A stretch of DNA of 19,257 bases from Darksidea phi (Eukaryota; Ascomycota; Dothideomycetes; Pleosporales; Lentitheciaceae), in assembly GCA_030770425.1 (NCBI GenBank), contig JASJFT010000409.1:1-19257 (forward strand). The letters are read 5' to 3'. Below, piece after piece: positions 1 through 8,289 of this stretch (its first letter is position 1; each line of letters starts with the position of its first letter). The notes beneath the pieces were generated by a model, which worked only from the letters and a program-made list of their open reading frames with translations, was not told the DNA's origin and searched no databases. The position numbers and the translations under genes were made by a program.

Positions 1-960
1 TAGTTTTCAGGTTTCGTCGTAAAAGGAAAACTTTGTCCCCCCTCTTAAGGGTCGGTCCCTCGAGCCTTCTTTTATTTGCTATTTTAGCTGTTGTAAGGTT
101 TCTGCGTGCTATCCGCGCGCTGAGTTCTTTATATAGTTCTTATATTAAATAGGCTTTTTCTTCTACCCTAGTAGATATACTCTCGATATCCTTCGGATCT
201 CTGTAAGTCGTCGGCTTATATCCGTGATTTGTGTAGTACGGTAAGTATCTAGTCGTCGTAGATCTCTTACTATTATATACCAATTGTGCTGTTGGTAGTA
301 ATTTAACCTAGTTATCCTATAACTTGTTGATATAGAACCTTAGATACTTCTCTAGAGTTTGGTTCGTTCGTTCCGTCTGACCGTCTGTCTACGGATAGAA
401 GCTAGTCGATAGCTTTCTTTTAATTCCTAGTTTTATGAGTAGTGTACTCTAAAACCTTAAAGTAAATAGTTTATCTCTATCCGTAAGGATCTATTCCGGT
501 AATCCGTAATTAGCGATGAGCGTTCTTTTGACCTTATAAGCCATGTTTTCTGCCGTAATTACTTCGTTCGTCGGGATAAAGTGTGCTACCTTGGTTAATC
601 GGTCTACGATTACTATGATCGTGTCGTATAATCTTCCTAATCCCGGTTCTAATAATAGTAGCAACTTTACTATAAAGTCTATCGTAACGTAAGTCTATGG
701 TCGTATAGGTAGTACTAGCGGTTGGAGTAATCTATAGGGCTTATGTCTCTTAGATTTGTTCTTAGAACATTCTAAACAGTCGCCTATCGCTTTCCGAACT
801 TCCTCTCTTATATTAGTAAGTAGGTATTCTCTATCTATATGTCTGACCGTTTTATCGATTTCTAGGTATCCTAGTATTTTGCTCTCGTGGATTTCCCGTA
901 TTAAGTCTCCCCTGAGACTCGGTAGAATATAAGGCCTTATCTCCAAGTCGTTTGTTAGAG
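1..960 (-). pseudogene. Integrase domain of element A, C-terminus cut by the window edge
   Basis: The stretch 695-946 has the zinc-binding pattern IHESKILGY...VRHIDREYLL...CLECSKNK followed by KRHKPYRLLQPL. The catalytic core follows: Asp in the IDFI block (677-679), Asp in TDRDKLF (479-481) and Glu in TDGQTER (371-373). The D-D-E triad is therefore kept. The frame then reads through KRRLEGPTLKRGDKVFLLR, the SH3-like C-terminal part typical of fungal gypsy integrases, and leaves the window. Several TAG codons interrupt the core, so the enzyme is dead despite its intact catalytic residues. Confidence 0.9.
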
Positions 961-1164
961 CGGAGTATTCTTCCTCATCGAAGTATATATTGTCTCCCTC
1001 TAGTATTCCGTTAGTGTTCCTGATAGTTTCTCGGGCCTTGTTTCTCCATTTTTTCTTGACATCTACTGTTACCGTAATTTTGGCTAGCCTCGTGTAGTTG
1101 TAGACGAGGGTTTCGTTGGGTTCCTTTCGTAGAACTGGTTCGTGTACGACGGGTTTATCGGTAC

Positions 1165-1565
1165 CTCGAAGGTCCGATCTTCTACTAAGAGCGTCCGCCG
1201 CTCCGTTTAGTATTCCCGGCCGGTGACTTATCTTAAAGTCGTAATCTGCTAGTAATTCCGACTATCGGAATTGTCGTCGATTAAGTTTCTTTATAGTCGT
1301 GAAACTTGTAAGGTTCTGGTAGTCCGTAATAACCTTAATCTTATACTTGGCTTCTGTAAGCTGTAGTCTTTATTATTTAAATGCTGATACGACAGCGCTA
1401 AGTTCCTTATCGTAAACGTCGTAGTTTACTTCTTCCTTACTAAACTTACGTAAGTAGTAGAATACTAGTCTTTATTTTCCGTCTTCCCCTTACTAGGTAA
1501 GTATCGCCCCTAGTACGTAATCTAATGTATCCGTCTCTACTCTAAGAGGTCTTATCGGGTCGTAT
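1165..1565 (-). pseudogene. RNase H domain of element A
   Basis: Downstream of RT the same frame shows the gypsy RNase H signature blocks: RVETDTLDYVLGAILTQ, a DKELSAVV block, VITDYQNL and the closing ADALSRR. Each of the four usual acidic positions keeps an acidic residue. This domain normally removes the RNA strand during reverse transcription. In-frame TAG codons interrupt it, for example after ILTQ and in the expected Trp-Arg stretch. Confidence 0.88.
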
Positions 1566-1689
1566 ATCTATAATATAGGTACTGATATAAATAGGTTCTT
1601 AAGCTTATCGAAAGCTTCCTATTATTCCTAGTTCTACTGAAATTCCTTTTCCTTCTTGGTTACCTCCGTGAGTAGAGATGTAGTCTTTG

Positions 1690-2400
1690 AGTAATCTCTA
1701 ATAAACTTCCGATAGAAGTTGGCGAATCCTAAAAAGGATTATACGTCCTTGACCGATGTTAGGGTTGGCTATTCCCTTATAGTCTATACTTTCTTAGGGT
1801 CTATAGATACTCCTTCTCGCGAAATAATAAAACCTAGATATTCGGTTTCCGTCCTATGGAATTCGTATTTATCTGGGTAAAGTAGTAACCTATTTTGCTG
1901 TAGCTTTCGTAGTACTTTCTTTATATACTCTTTATATTCTTCTAGCGTCCCTTTGCTATATATGAGAATATCGTCCAGATATACCGTATAGAATACGTCT
2001 AAGTATTCGTTCAACGTTCTGTTAATGACTGACTAAAACGTTACTAGTATATTCGTTAGTCTAAATGGTATGACTCTGTACTCGTAGAGTCTATATCGGG
2101 TCTTGAATACCGTATACTTTTCGTACCCTTTCGCTATTCGAATCCTGTAGAATCCTTCCCGGATGTCGAATTTCGTAATCTACTTAACTCCTTGGAGCCG
2201 GTCTATAAGTTTTCCGATTAGTAGTAGCGGGTATCGGTTTTTCTTCGTAACGTTGTTTAAACGTCTGTAGTCTATACAAAGTCGTAACTTTCCGTTCTTC
2301 TTTGGGATAAATAGAACTAGTAATACTATAGAGCTTTGACTTTCTCTAATATATCCTCTCTCTAGGTTCTTCGTTAAGTACTCTTTTAATTCTTCCTATT
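1690..2400 (-). pseudogene. Reverse transcriptase domain of element A
   Basis: The frame contains the ordered RT blocks: [19 protein letters not shown] (fingers), TKFDIREGFYRIRIA (palm Asp retained), a changed PFGLTN block reading PFRLTN, and the catalytic YLDD at 1970-1981 within YLDDILIYS. The YLGFIISREG and FLGFANFYRKFIRDY blocks follow. The catalytic aspartates survive, but several in-frame stops flank the open stretch 1784-2014. Gly-to-Arg changes fit TpG-to-TpA mutation on the coding strand. Family membership as a Ty3/gypsy RT is secure. Confidence 0.92.
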
Positions 2401-2879
2401 AATCTACTATTAACGAGTATATGGGTCTAGGCTCGAGCTTCGTACCCTATTCTAGGTATATCTTATAATCCTATTCCTGGTACTCTAGTAAATCGGTTTC
2501 CGGATGTTCTTCGAATAGCTCTCGGAACTCCTCGTAGTCTCGAGGTATTATTGGCCGTAGTCCTTTCTACGCGGTCGCGACCCTTCGTACTATAATAACG
2601 CCGACTCTCTACGGGTTCTTCTTATAGATCCTCGCGATCTTATAAGGTAAAATTAAGTCTATCCTCCCTTTCCGGGGTATATACTAGATCTTGTGGCTGG
2701 ACCTACCCGGTCTCCTAATTCCTACGACTCGAGCTACCCGCTCGTAGCCTAGTACTTTGCGTAGCTTCTAATCTATCCGTGGATTATATATTACTAGCTA
2801 ATCGTAACTAATAATTATGTCGGTATCTCTAATTTCTATAATATTAAATCTACGATGGTCTCTGACGTTTCCTACCTCT

Positions 2880-3110
2880 AAGGTTACTTTTTTCGTTTCG
2901 AGGCGAATTATACCTCCTCTATATTCTATGGGTAATCTATCTCCGAGGTCTACTCGTATGGGTTTTTCTTTGACTTGGTAAGGAATTCCTTGTTCCTCTA
3001 CTAATTTTGACGATAGAAGCGTAAACTCTACTCTACTATCTATAATAGCTTGGACTTTCCGTCCGTAAATTCGTGCGTCTACCTCTAACCTAGCCGGTTA
3101 TTAGATATTT
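2880..3110 (-). pseudogene. Retropepsin-like protease region of element A
   Basis: In the pol frame a segment reads EVDARIYG...VQAIIDSRVEF and continues with LLSSKLVEEQG. This matches the pepsin-like protease of gypsy elements, whose active site is normally D-S/T-G. The third residue is now Arg (AGA), one G-to-A change away from Gly, preceded by T as RIP requires. It cleaved the polyprotein in family members; this copy should be inactive. The downstream flap region is only loosely recognisable. Confidence 0.7.
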
Positions 3111-3183
3111 CTTTATACGATTTGGAGAGTTATCTTTTAGGTACTTTTATCAGCGCGACTCTTGCGTAGCTAATAATAACCTA

Positions 3184-3190
3184 GTTTTTT
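3184..3190 (-). promoter_or_regulatory. Probable -1 ribosomal frameshift slippery site between gag and pol
   Basis: The minus strand reads A AAA AAC in gag register (codons AAA at 3189-3187 and AAC at 3186-3184), followed at once by TAG at 3183-3181. A -1 slip gives AAA AAA and enters the pol frame, which from here reads through the protease. This is the canonical X-XXY-YYZ form used by retroviruses and some LTR elements. The heptamer itself contains no base that RIP would create. A downstream pseudoknot could not be judged. Confidence 0.65.
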
Positions 3191-3495
3191 AGCTTATTAT
3201 CGTAGAGGTCCTAATCTTCGGGGTCCTTTTCTAGTTCTTTAGTCTCGTTTTGTCGAGTAGGTGACTCGTCTACCTATTCTATTTTTAGATCCGGCACTCT
3301 TCCGATTCTACGGGGTATTTCCTAATTCGGTTCTTCCGATGGTTCCCCTTTCGGTAATAGTGTATCCTAATTAATGGGTTCTACCTTATTTTTGTCGTTC
3401 TAGGCGTCGTAATATCCCTACTATATACCTGGGGCCCTTAGCTATCTACTAATCTCTAGGTTCTTTGAACTATCTTGGTTCTATATTAGATATCC

Positions 3496-3951
3496 GTGCA
3501 ATTCGCATCGTTCGACAAGGCATTCCTTCCTTTTAAGATTTTAATAGAAGATATCTTCTTCCCTTCTAGCCGTAAGCTCTTGTTGCGCTAGGTATAGGAT
3601 ATATAATCGATTGTAGTACGTCTAATATACGGCCTCGTAATTAGGTTCTTAGTATATAATCCTATAGTTGATATCTCGTTTATATCCTTTAGTATCTACC
3701 TAGGTTAGTCCGCGTGGCTATCGTCCTGTAGCGTGTTTTATCGGGAAATGCTTATCGCATTCGTTATCGTAGTAATTAACCTATCCTAGCCATCCTTACT
3801 CCTTATAAGCCTGGGCCTAGTTGTTATAGTTGTGGATATGGTATCCTACTATTAGGTATTTTATATTTCGAAGGTACATGTATAAGCTGCTTCCTAGGAG
3901 TATTATAGTTTCCTCCTTCTATTAGGCGTAGTACTTGTAATTTCCCGTATA
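3496..3951 (-). other. Three Cys/His modules in the Gag extension
   Basis: Three modules follow the knuckle in the gag frame. 3496-3522 reads CLVERCELH, an intact C-X4-C-X2-H. 3748-3774 reads YYDNECDKH, the same spacing with the first Cys as Tyr (TAC). 3928-3951 reads YTGNYKYY, which would be C-X3-C-X2-H if the Tyr codons are mutated Cys and His codons. A WT-type dipeptide (TAG-Thr) precedes the first module. These look like repeated metal-binding motifs; function is inferred only from residue spacing. Confidence 0.5.
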
Positions 3952-4386
3952 GTTTGTCTATAGTAGCGCGTCGTGGCCTATATTATTGTAGTCTTAGGTT
4001 ACCTTACAACCTTCTAGTCCTTAGAGTCTTAGGGCCTAGCCTATCGCCTATTAGCCTCGATCTCCCGTAACGTATATTGGCTTTTTTGCGTCGGTATAAT
4101 ATTTAGCGATGTACTAGCTAGTCCTATATTTCTAATACTTATTATATACTAACCGTCTAAAAATGTCTTCTACGCTAACCTTATCTGGCCCGTCGAGTTT
4201 TAGTTCTCCTATCTCGAGCTCTAGGTTATCTTGTTATTGAGTAATTTCTTCGACCTCGTCCTACCCGCTGGCGTCGTACCATGTCTCGGGTATCGAGTTA
4301 GGCTTAGTTTCTTTTTCTTTACTATACCTAATTATGTTTATACGCTTGGCGCCATCCTAGCTCCCTATACTTTTCTTTTCCTCGCC

Positions 4387-4428
4387 GTATTCCCTGGCGA
4401 AGTATCCCTGTATACCGCAGCGTAGATA
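4387..4428 (-). other. Degenerate Gag zinc knuckle (CX2CX4HX4C remnant)
   Basis: The reading is YLRCGIQGYFAREY. Aligned to the C-X2-C-X4-H-X4-C nucleic-acid-binding knuckle, only the second Cys (4417-4419) remains. Cys 1, His and Cys 4 are all Tyr. Cys to Tyr is G-to-A and His to Tyr is C-to-T on the coding strand, so both strands were mutated here. Confidence 0.8.
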
Positions 4429-5352
4429 TACCTTTTCGTCTCGACGTCGTCTTATCTCGTCTGCTAGGACTTTCTATAGCTTCCTACCTTATTCGCGTTT
4501 CTTATTCCTTAGGTATTTCTTTTCCTAGACTATATTAACGTCTATTTCGTTATAACCCTTATAGAATCCGCGCTTTCGAGCTACTTACTCTTTTCTATAG
4601 ACTCTTACTAGTCCTATAGTATCTCGTTTCTCGAGTACTTGTTCGTGTAGTCGATTATCGATGCGGATCGTCGTCTTAATTAGTTCCGCTAGGTCGTCTA
4701 ATTTTTTAAGTCGGGCTAACTCGTCCTTGATTAGCTCCTTGAGTCCGTTGTAGTATGCGACTATGAGAGGTATATCGTCCCAGTCGATCTTATACTGTAG
4801 CTATTTGAATTCGGTGGTATACGTGCTTGCTGACTTGGTCTACCTCAGCCTTTGGATCTGGCGTTCGGCCTACTAGACCTTATTAATGTCTCCGAAGACT
4901 ATGCGTATTTGTTCCTTGAACGAATCCCAATCTTTAAATACTGTCTTCGTTTCGTCGCGTCGCTTCGACAAGGAGTCTTCGTTGGCTATATGATCGTCGA
5001 TTAGGGGCTGTATCTATATAGCTGCTTTACCTGTCATATACATGCCCGCGGTAAGGATCTTATCCTAGTCGCTGGTGAACGTAGTAGAGTTGAACCGGTA
5101 GTATAGGTCCAATTATGTAAGGAACGGCCTTAAGCCTTCCTTTCCGCCATCGTATTTTTCTGGTATCGGGATCTTTGACTTCGTCCTAAGTCCCGCCCGT
5201 ACCTGTTATAGCGATCCTTATAGCGACATTATAGCCTGCTGTAACTTAACTATCTGAGCTACTTGTTACTAGATTAGGGCCGCTGGGTTCGTTGCTAGAG
5301 CCCTAGTTACGCTTTCCCCAGAGGTGTTACGTAAGCTAGATGGAGTTGCCAT

Positions 5353-5830
5353 ATCGACGTAACCTTAGTTTAGGGTAGTTAATATGTTATACGTTGTACG
5401 TACCTTTATACGGGATCCGGGTTAGGGCCGATAGAACGTTTATCGTACCGTTGGTTTCTGATAGGTTAAGATTAAGTCAACGAATTCTATTGCTAGAATA
5501 ACTACTTAGGAAAAGATCCAATCTTGTTCGTAAGTGTTAGGTGAAGAACTGAAGATTAACTACAAAGAATCAAGATAGAAAATCTAAGAGATCCTCTATC
5601 TTCTTATATCTGTCCCGCTTTGCCTTGCTCTACTTGCTCTGTTCGCTAAGACACAGATTAACTAGATCATTGTTGGTCATACTCTGTTTGCTCTGTTCGC
5701 TAAGACACAGATCAACCAGATCATTGTCACGTAATGTTGGATCACTAACTAAGCCCTTGTCTTGGCTTCCAACCTTCTCGGGATGCCCCGTATCCTGTGA
5801 TTCGCGTGGGGTTGTAATAAAGATACGTAT
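5353..5830 (-). promoter_or_regulatory. 5' leader and probable LTR portion of element A
   Basis: This stretch lies upstream of the gag ATG on the minus strand and ends where the AT-rich block begins. Unlike the coding part it keeps many CpA and TpG dinucleotides, especially from 5,540 to 5,815. It contains a 54-bp-period tandem repeat that could be an enhancer-like U3 feature. By position it should hold the 5' LTR, primer-binding site and leader. I could not fix LTR ends or the tRNA primer site, because the partner LTR is outside the window. It could alternatively be a piece of single-copy DNA. Confidence 0.5.
5634..5727. repeat. Two-copy tandem repeat, 40-nt core at 54-bp period
   Basis: The core at 5634-5673 recurs at 5688-5727, starting TTGCTCTGTTCGCTAAGACA. 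The copies differ at only two bases: T at 5659 and 5663 in copy 1 against C at 5713 and 5717 in copy 2. Both differences are CpA versus TpA, the RIP signature, with copy 2 the less mutated state. Confidence 0.9.
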
Positions 5831-6916
5831 TAGTTCTAAATATATATAAAACCTAATATAAGATAGAAATATATATAATACTACTTATATAGTAGAATAA
5901 TTAATATAAAGAAAGATAAGACCTAGTTACTAAAATAATTAAGAAAGGAATAAAGAGATATATAAGTAAAGTAGATCTCGAGCTAGTATATATATTAATT
6001 ATAGTAAATAACTATATAAATAATATATTAGATTTAGTTAGCCTAAGCGATAATAAAAGTATCTATTAAATAATAAATACCGAAGAGATAGGTCTAGAGG
6101 AGAAGAATATAATATAAGATAATATAGTAAGTTTAAAATTCTCTATACGTAGAAGACTAGATATAGAATAAAGTACTAACTATTAGAACTATCTAAGATC
6201 TTAATTTAACTAGAAAATATCTATCGAATGATCGCCCTATATTATAACAACGGTTCCTAATATCTAAAGTAGATTATAAGGGATATAGTATTAAAGGATT
6301 TTTTTAATATATATATAGTAGATAGGATAATAGTAGTACTATAAGAGGGTAATTATATACTAGCTAATAAGGGTATACTTAGTAATTTAAAGAATAGACT
6401 ATAGAGTCGATTAAAAAAGAATAAAGAAATAGTAAAGGTTAGTCTATTTATATAGACTAATTTAGAAAAGGATAATAATATTAAAAAATTCTATAATAGA
6501 GAATATAATAGTACTTTAGAAAGAAAGAAAGTCTAAATAAATAAGGGTAAGAATAAAGAGGAGTAGTAAATATATAAAGGGTAGAAAGCTAAGGTAATAA
6601 TACTATAGGGTATAGTATAGATCTATATAAATAAAGTAATCTAATTATTAAGAATTATAATAATATAAGAGGCTAATATATCTAATATACTAGTACTATA
6701 GATAAACTACTAGTAAGGTAAAAAATATAAGATATAAGAGGAATAAATATAATACCTAGATATTATATTAAGTCTAATATATATATAATAGCTACTATTA
6801 TCTATATATCTAAAAATAATTAAATCGCTATATATAGTATATAGAAATAAAGTATAGCTAGTAATATATAGTACGATAACCTATACTTAATAAATATCTA
6901 CTAAACGATAGTAATT
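5831..6916. other. Heavily RIP-mutated AT-rich stretch without an assignable gene
   Basis: Almost every C is followed by T, C or G and every G preceded by A, C or G; CpA/TpG occur only at 6229-6230 and 6248-6249. In the plus frame used by element B (starts equal to 2 mod 3), ~6,260-6,600 reads as Gln/Lys-rich sequence if its stops are former Gln codons, so it may be the decayed upstream part of element B. I recognise no domain. Confidence 0.5.
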
Positions 6917-7025
6917 TATACTATAAGCTATAGTATAAATATTACTATATATAATTACTAGGATTATATTTATATTATAAGCTATAGTACGAATATTACT
7001 ATATACGATTACTAGGATTATATAT
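6917..7025. repeat. Two-copy 54-bp tandem repeat
   Basis: The unit at 6917-6970, TATACTATAAGCTATAGTAT and onward, repeats at 6971-7025. Differences are mainly transitions. At two places copy 2 has TACGA where copy 1 has TATAA, so a CpG became TpA. The period is a multiple of three and keeps element B's frame. Confidence 0.8.
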
Positions 7026-7100
7026 TTATAATAAAGTTATATAAATAGATTATATTATATAGATATTATATAGACGTATAATTTAACAACTAGTCGTAGA

Positions 7101-7140
7101 GAATATTAAGTAATATTAAGTAATATTAAGTAGTATTAGG
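7101..7140. repeat. Four tandem 10-bp units
   Basis: The units are GAATATTAAG, TAATATTAAG, TAATATTAAG and TAGTATTAGG. They sit just upstream of the recognisable part of element B. Confidence 0.85.
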
Positions 7141-7214
7141 GGTATAAAGAGTATAGAGCGCGTATACTATAGGTATAGACTATCTACTAGTTATATTAAC
7201 TCGTAGTAAACCTT

Positions 7215-8090
7215 TTACTAATATATTTATCGATAATATCGTAGTAGCTAGTCCTTCTAGTACTTATAGTAAAGAAGAAGTATTATTAAGAATCTACTAA
7301 TATATATTTAAGTATATCTAAAAACTAGACGTAGTAATAGTAAATATTAAACGCGTAGAGGTAATAGTATTAGATATTAAGTCCTATTAGGAAGTCTTCT
7401 AACTAGGTATTATAGGCTATAAAGTAGGTATTAAAGAATAATTTTCTAATAAAAGTAAGGTAGTAAAGATCTAGAACTAGCTAGAATATAAAAATATTAA
7501 AGAGGTCTAATAGTTTATTAGAATTTATATTTATTATTAGTAATAAGTCTTTTACTTCTTCTTTAAGATAGAACTCTTATTCTAACTACTTTATAAGAAC
7601 GTTAAATAGATATAAAGAGAGTCTTAAAGAGAAGTTATAAGAATTTTAAAGACTAATATTATATTAATACTTATATTAGTAGTACTTAATATTAAATTAA
7701 GATACTAAGTCTATCTATATATAGATACTAGTTAATAAGATAGTAGAGTAGTACTTAAATAGATTAGAAAGGATAACCTTTAATATTTTATTAGATTTAA
7801 AAGTACGTTATAGTCTAAAGCTAAATTAAAGTAGTACTCTACTAAGTTAGAATATAAGATAGTACTTTAGATACTAAAAAAGTTTAGTCTATACCTCTAT
7901 AGTACTTAATTTACTATTAAGATAGATACTAGTATCTTAATTACGTAACTTAATCGGTTATTTACTAATCTTCTAAGATTAGTAATAAATTAATAGTTTA
8001 CTATAATTCTACTCTAGGACTTTAAAATCTAATATAGATCTAGAAAGAAGAATATAATTACTAATATCTTATTAAGATATTCTTAGCTAG
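7215..8090 (+). pseudogene. RT C-terminal part and RNase H of element B
   Basis: The frame begins with NIFIDNIVVASPSSTYSKEE, where the catalytic D-D of RT is now D-N (AAT at 7235-7237). It continues through LGIIGYKVG and a KVVKI-x-NW-type block into the RNase H. There YLYIDTS keeps the first Asp (7724-7726), SKAKLK-stop-YSTKLEYK matches the W-S-x-x-E-R-K-Y-D-A-T-K-x-E block with Trp as TAG at 7811, and KKNIITNILLRYS is the decayed V-A-D-A-L-S-R end with Asp to Asn. The family is a fungal gypsy group; conserved acidic residues are largely lost by G-to-A changes. Confidence 0.82.
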
Positions 8091-8289
8091 AAGAATAGGT
8101 CTAACTCTAGAAAGAAGAGAAAAACTTAGAGCTATTTATAGACTATATTATTAATAAGTATAATAAGTTAGTAGGAGTTTTCTTTATTATTAATTTAAGA
8201 ATTCTTAATAATAGCTATTTAAATAAATTAAAAGAGATTACTTACTTCTTATATATAGTATATAAGCCCGATAAACTATTAAGAAGTAA

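Larger units (their letters stand above)
1..3190 (-). pseudogene. pol: pol pseudogene of element A (protease, RT, RNase H, integrase)
   Basis: One continuous minus-strand frame (codon starts at coordinates equal to 1 mod 3) runs from the slippery site at 3190 to the window start without a visible indel. It is interrupted only by TAG/TAA codons. Domain order is aspartic protease, reverse transcriptase, RNase H, then integrase with zinc-binding and catalytic domains. Two stretches remain open: 1784-2014 (RT palm) and 695-946 (integrase zinc-binding region). Substitutions against the family pattern are mainly G-to-A after T, such as Gly to Arg, plus Trp or Gln to stop, as RIP predicts. The pol frame is -1 relative to gag. 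The product would have been a Gag-Pol polyprotein. Confidence 0.92.
3181..5352 (-). pseudogene. gag: gag pseudogene of element A with long C-terminal extension
   Basis: The start at 5352 is an ATG opening MATPSSLRNTSGES and the frame stays aligned to a TAG at 3183-3181, about 723 codons. Typical gypsy Gag blocks are visible: KYDGGKEGLRPFLT, LTAGMYMTGKAA, FKDWDSFKEQIR, TKSASTYTTEFK and RIDNRLHEQ. A zinc-knuckle remnant lies at residues ~309-322. About 400 more residues follow it, with three Cys/His modules, which is long for a fungal gypsy Gag. Many CAG, CAA and TGG codons have become TAG or TAA. Gag would form the virus-like particle and bind the element RNA. Family call is firm; the extension's role is unknown. 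Confidence 0.88.
1..5830 (-). mobile_element. Element A: decayed Ty3/gypsy LTR retrotransposon, 3' end outside the window
   Basis: Reading right to left on the minus strand, the order is a leader or LTR-like stretch, Gag with a zinc-knuckle remnant, protease, reverse transcriptase, RNase H and integrase. This is the gag-PR-RT-RH-IN order of Ty3/gypsy (Metaviridae) elements. The left window edge cuts the integrase C-terminus, so any chromodomain and the 3' LTR are not visible. Both long frames carry many TAG and TAA codons at expected Gln or Trp positions, so no functional protein can be made. CpG is still common and base composition is clearly less AT-rich than to the right of 5,830. I infer A is a later insertion than B and C. 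The right boundary is placed where composition drops; no target-site duplication could be read. Confidence 0.9.

Noticed and set aside
4231..4425. Short open frame of 64 codons on the plus strand
   Set aside because: It is antisense to the gag frame of element A, over the zinc knuckle, and has no recognisable motif. The minus strand explains the region.
5353..5600. tRNA primer-binding site for element A
   Set aside because: Several TTGG-containing stretches exist but none sits next to a defined LTR end, so none can be chosen.
5625..5849. Open frame of 74 codons on the plus strand with repeated LCSLRHR
   Set aside because: The repetition is the 54-bp nucleotide repeat in the leader/LTR segment, and the frame runs into non-coding AT-rich DNA. 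No family is recognisable.
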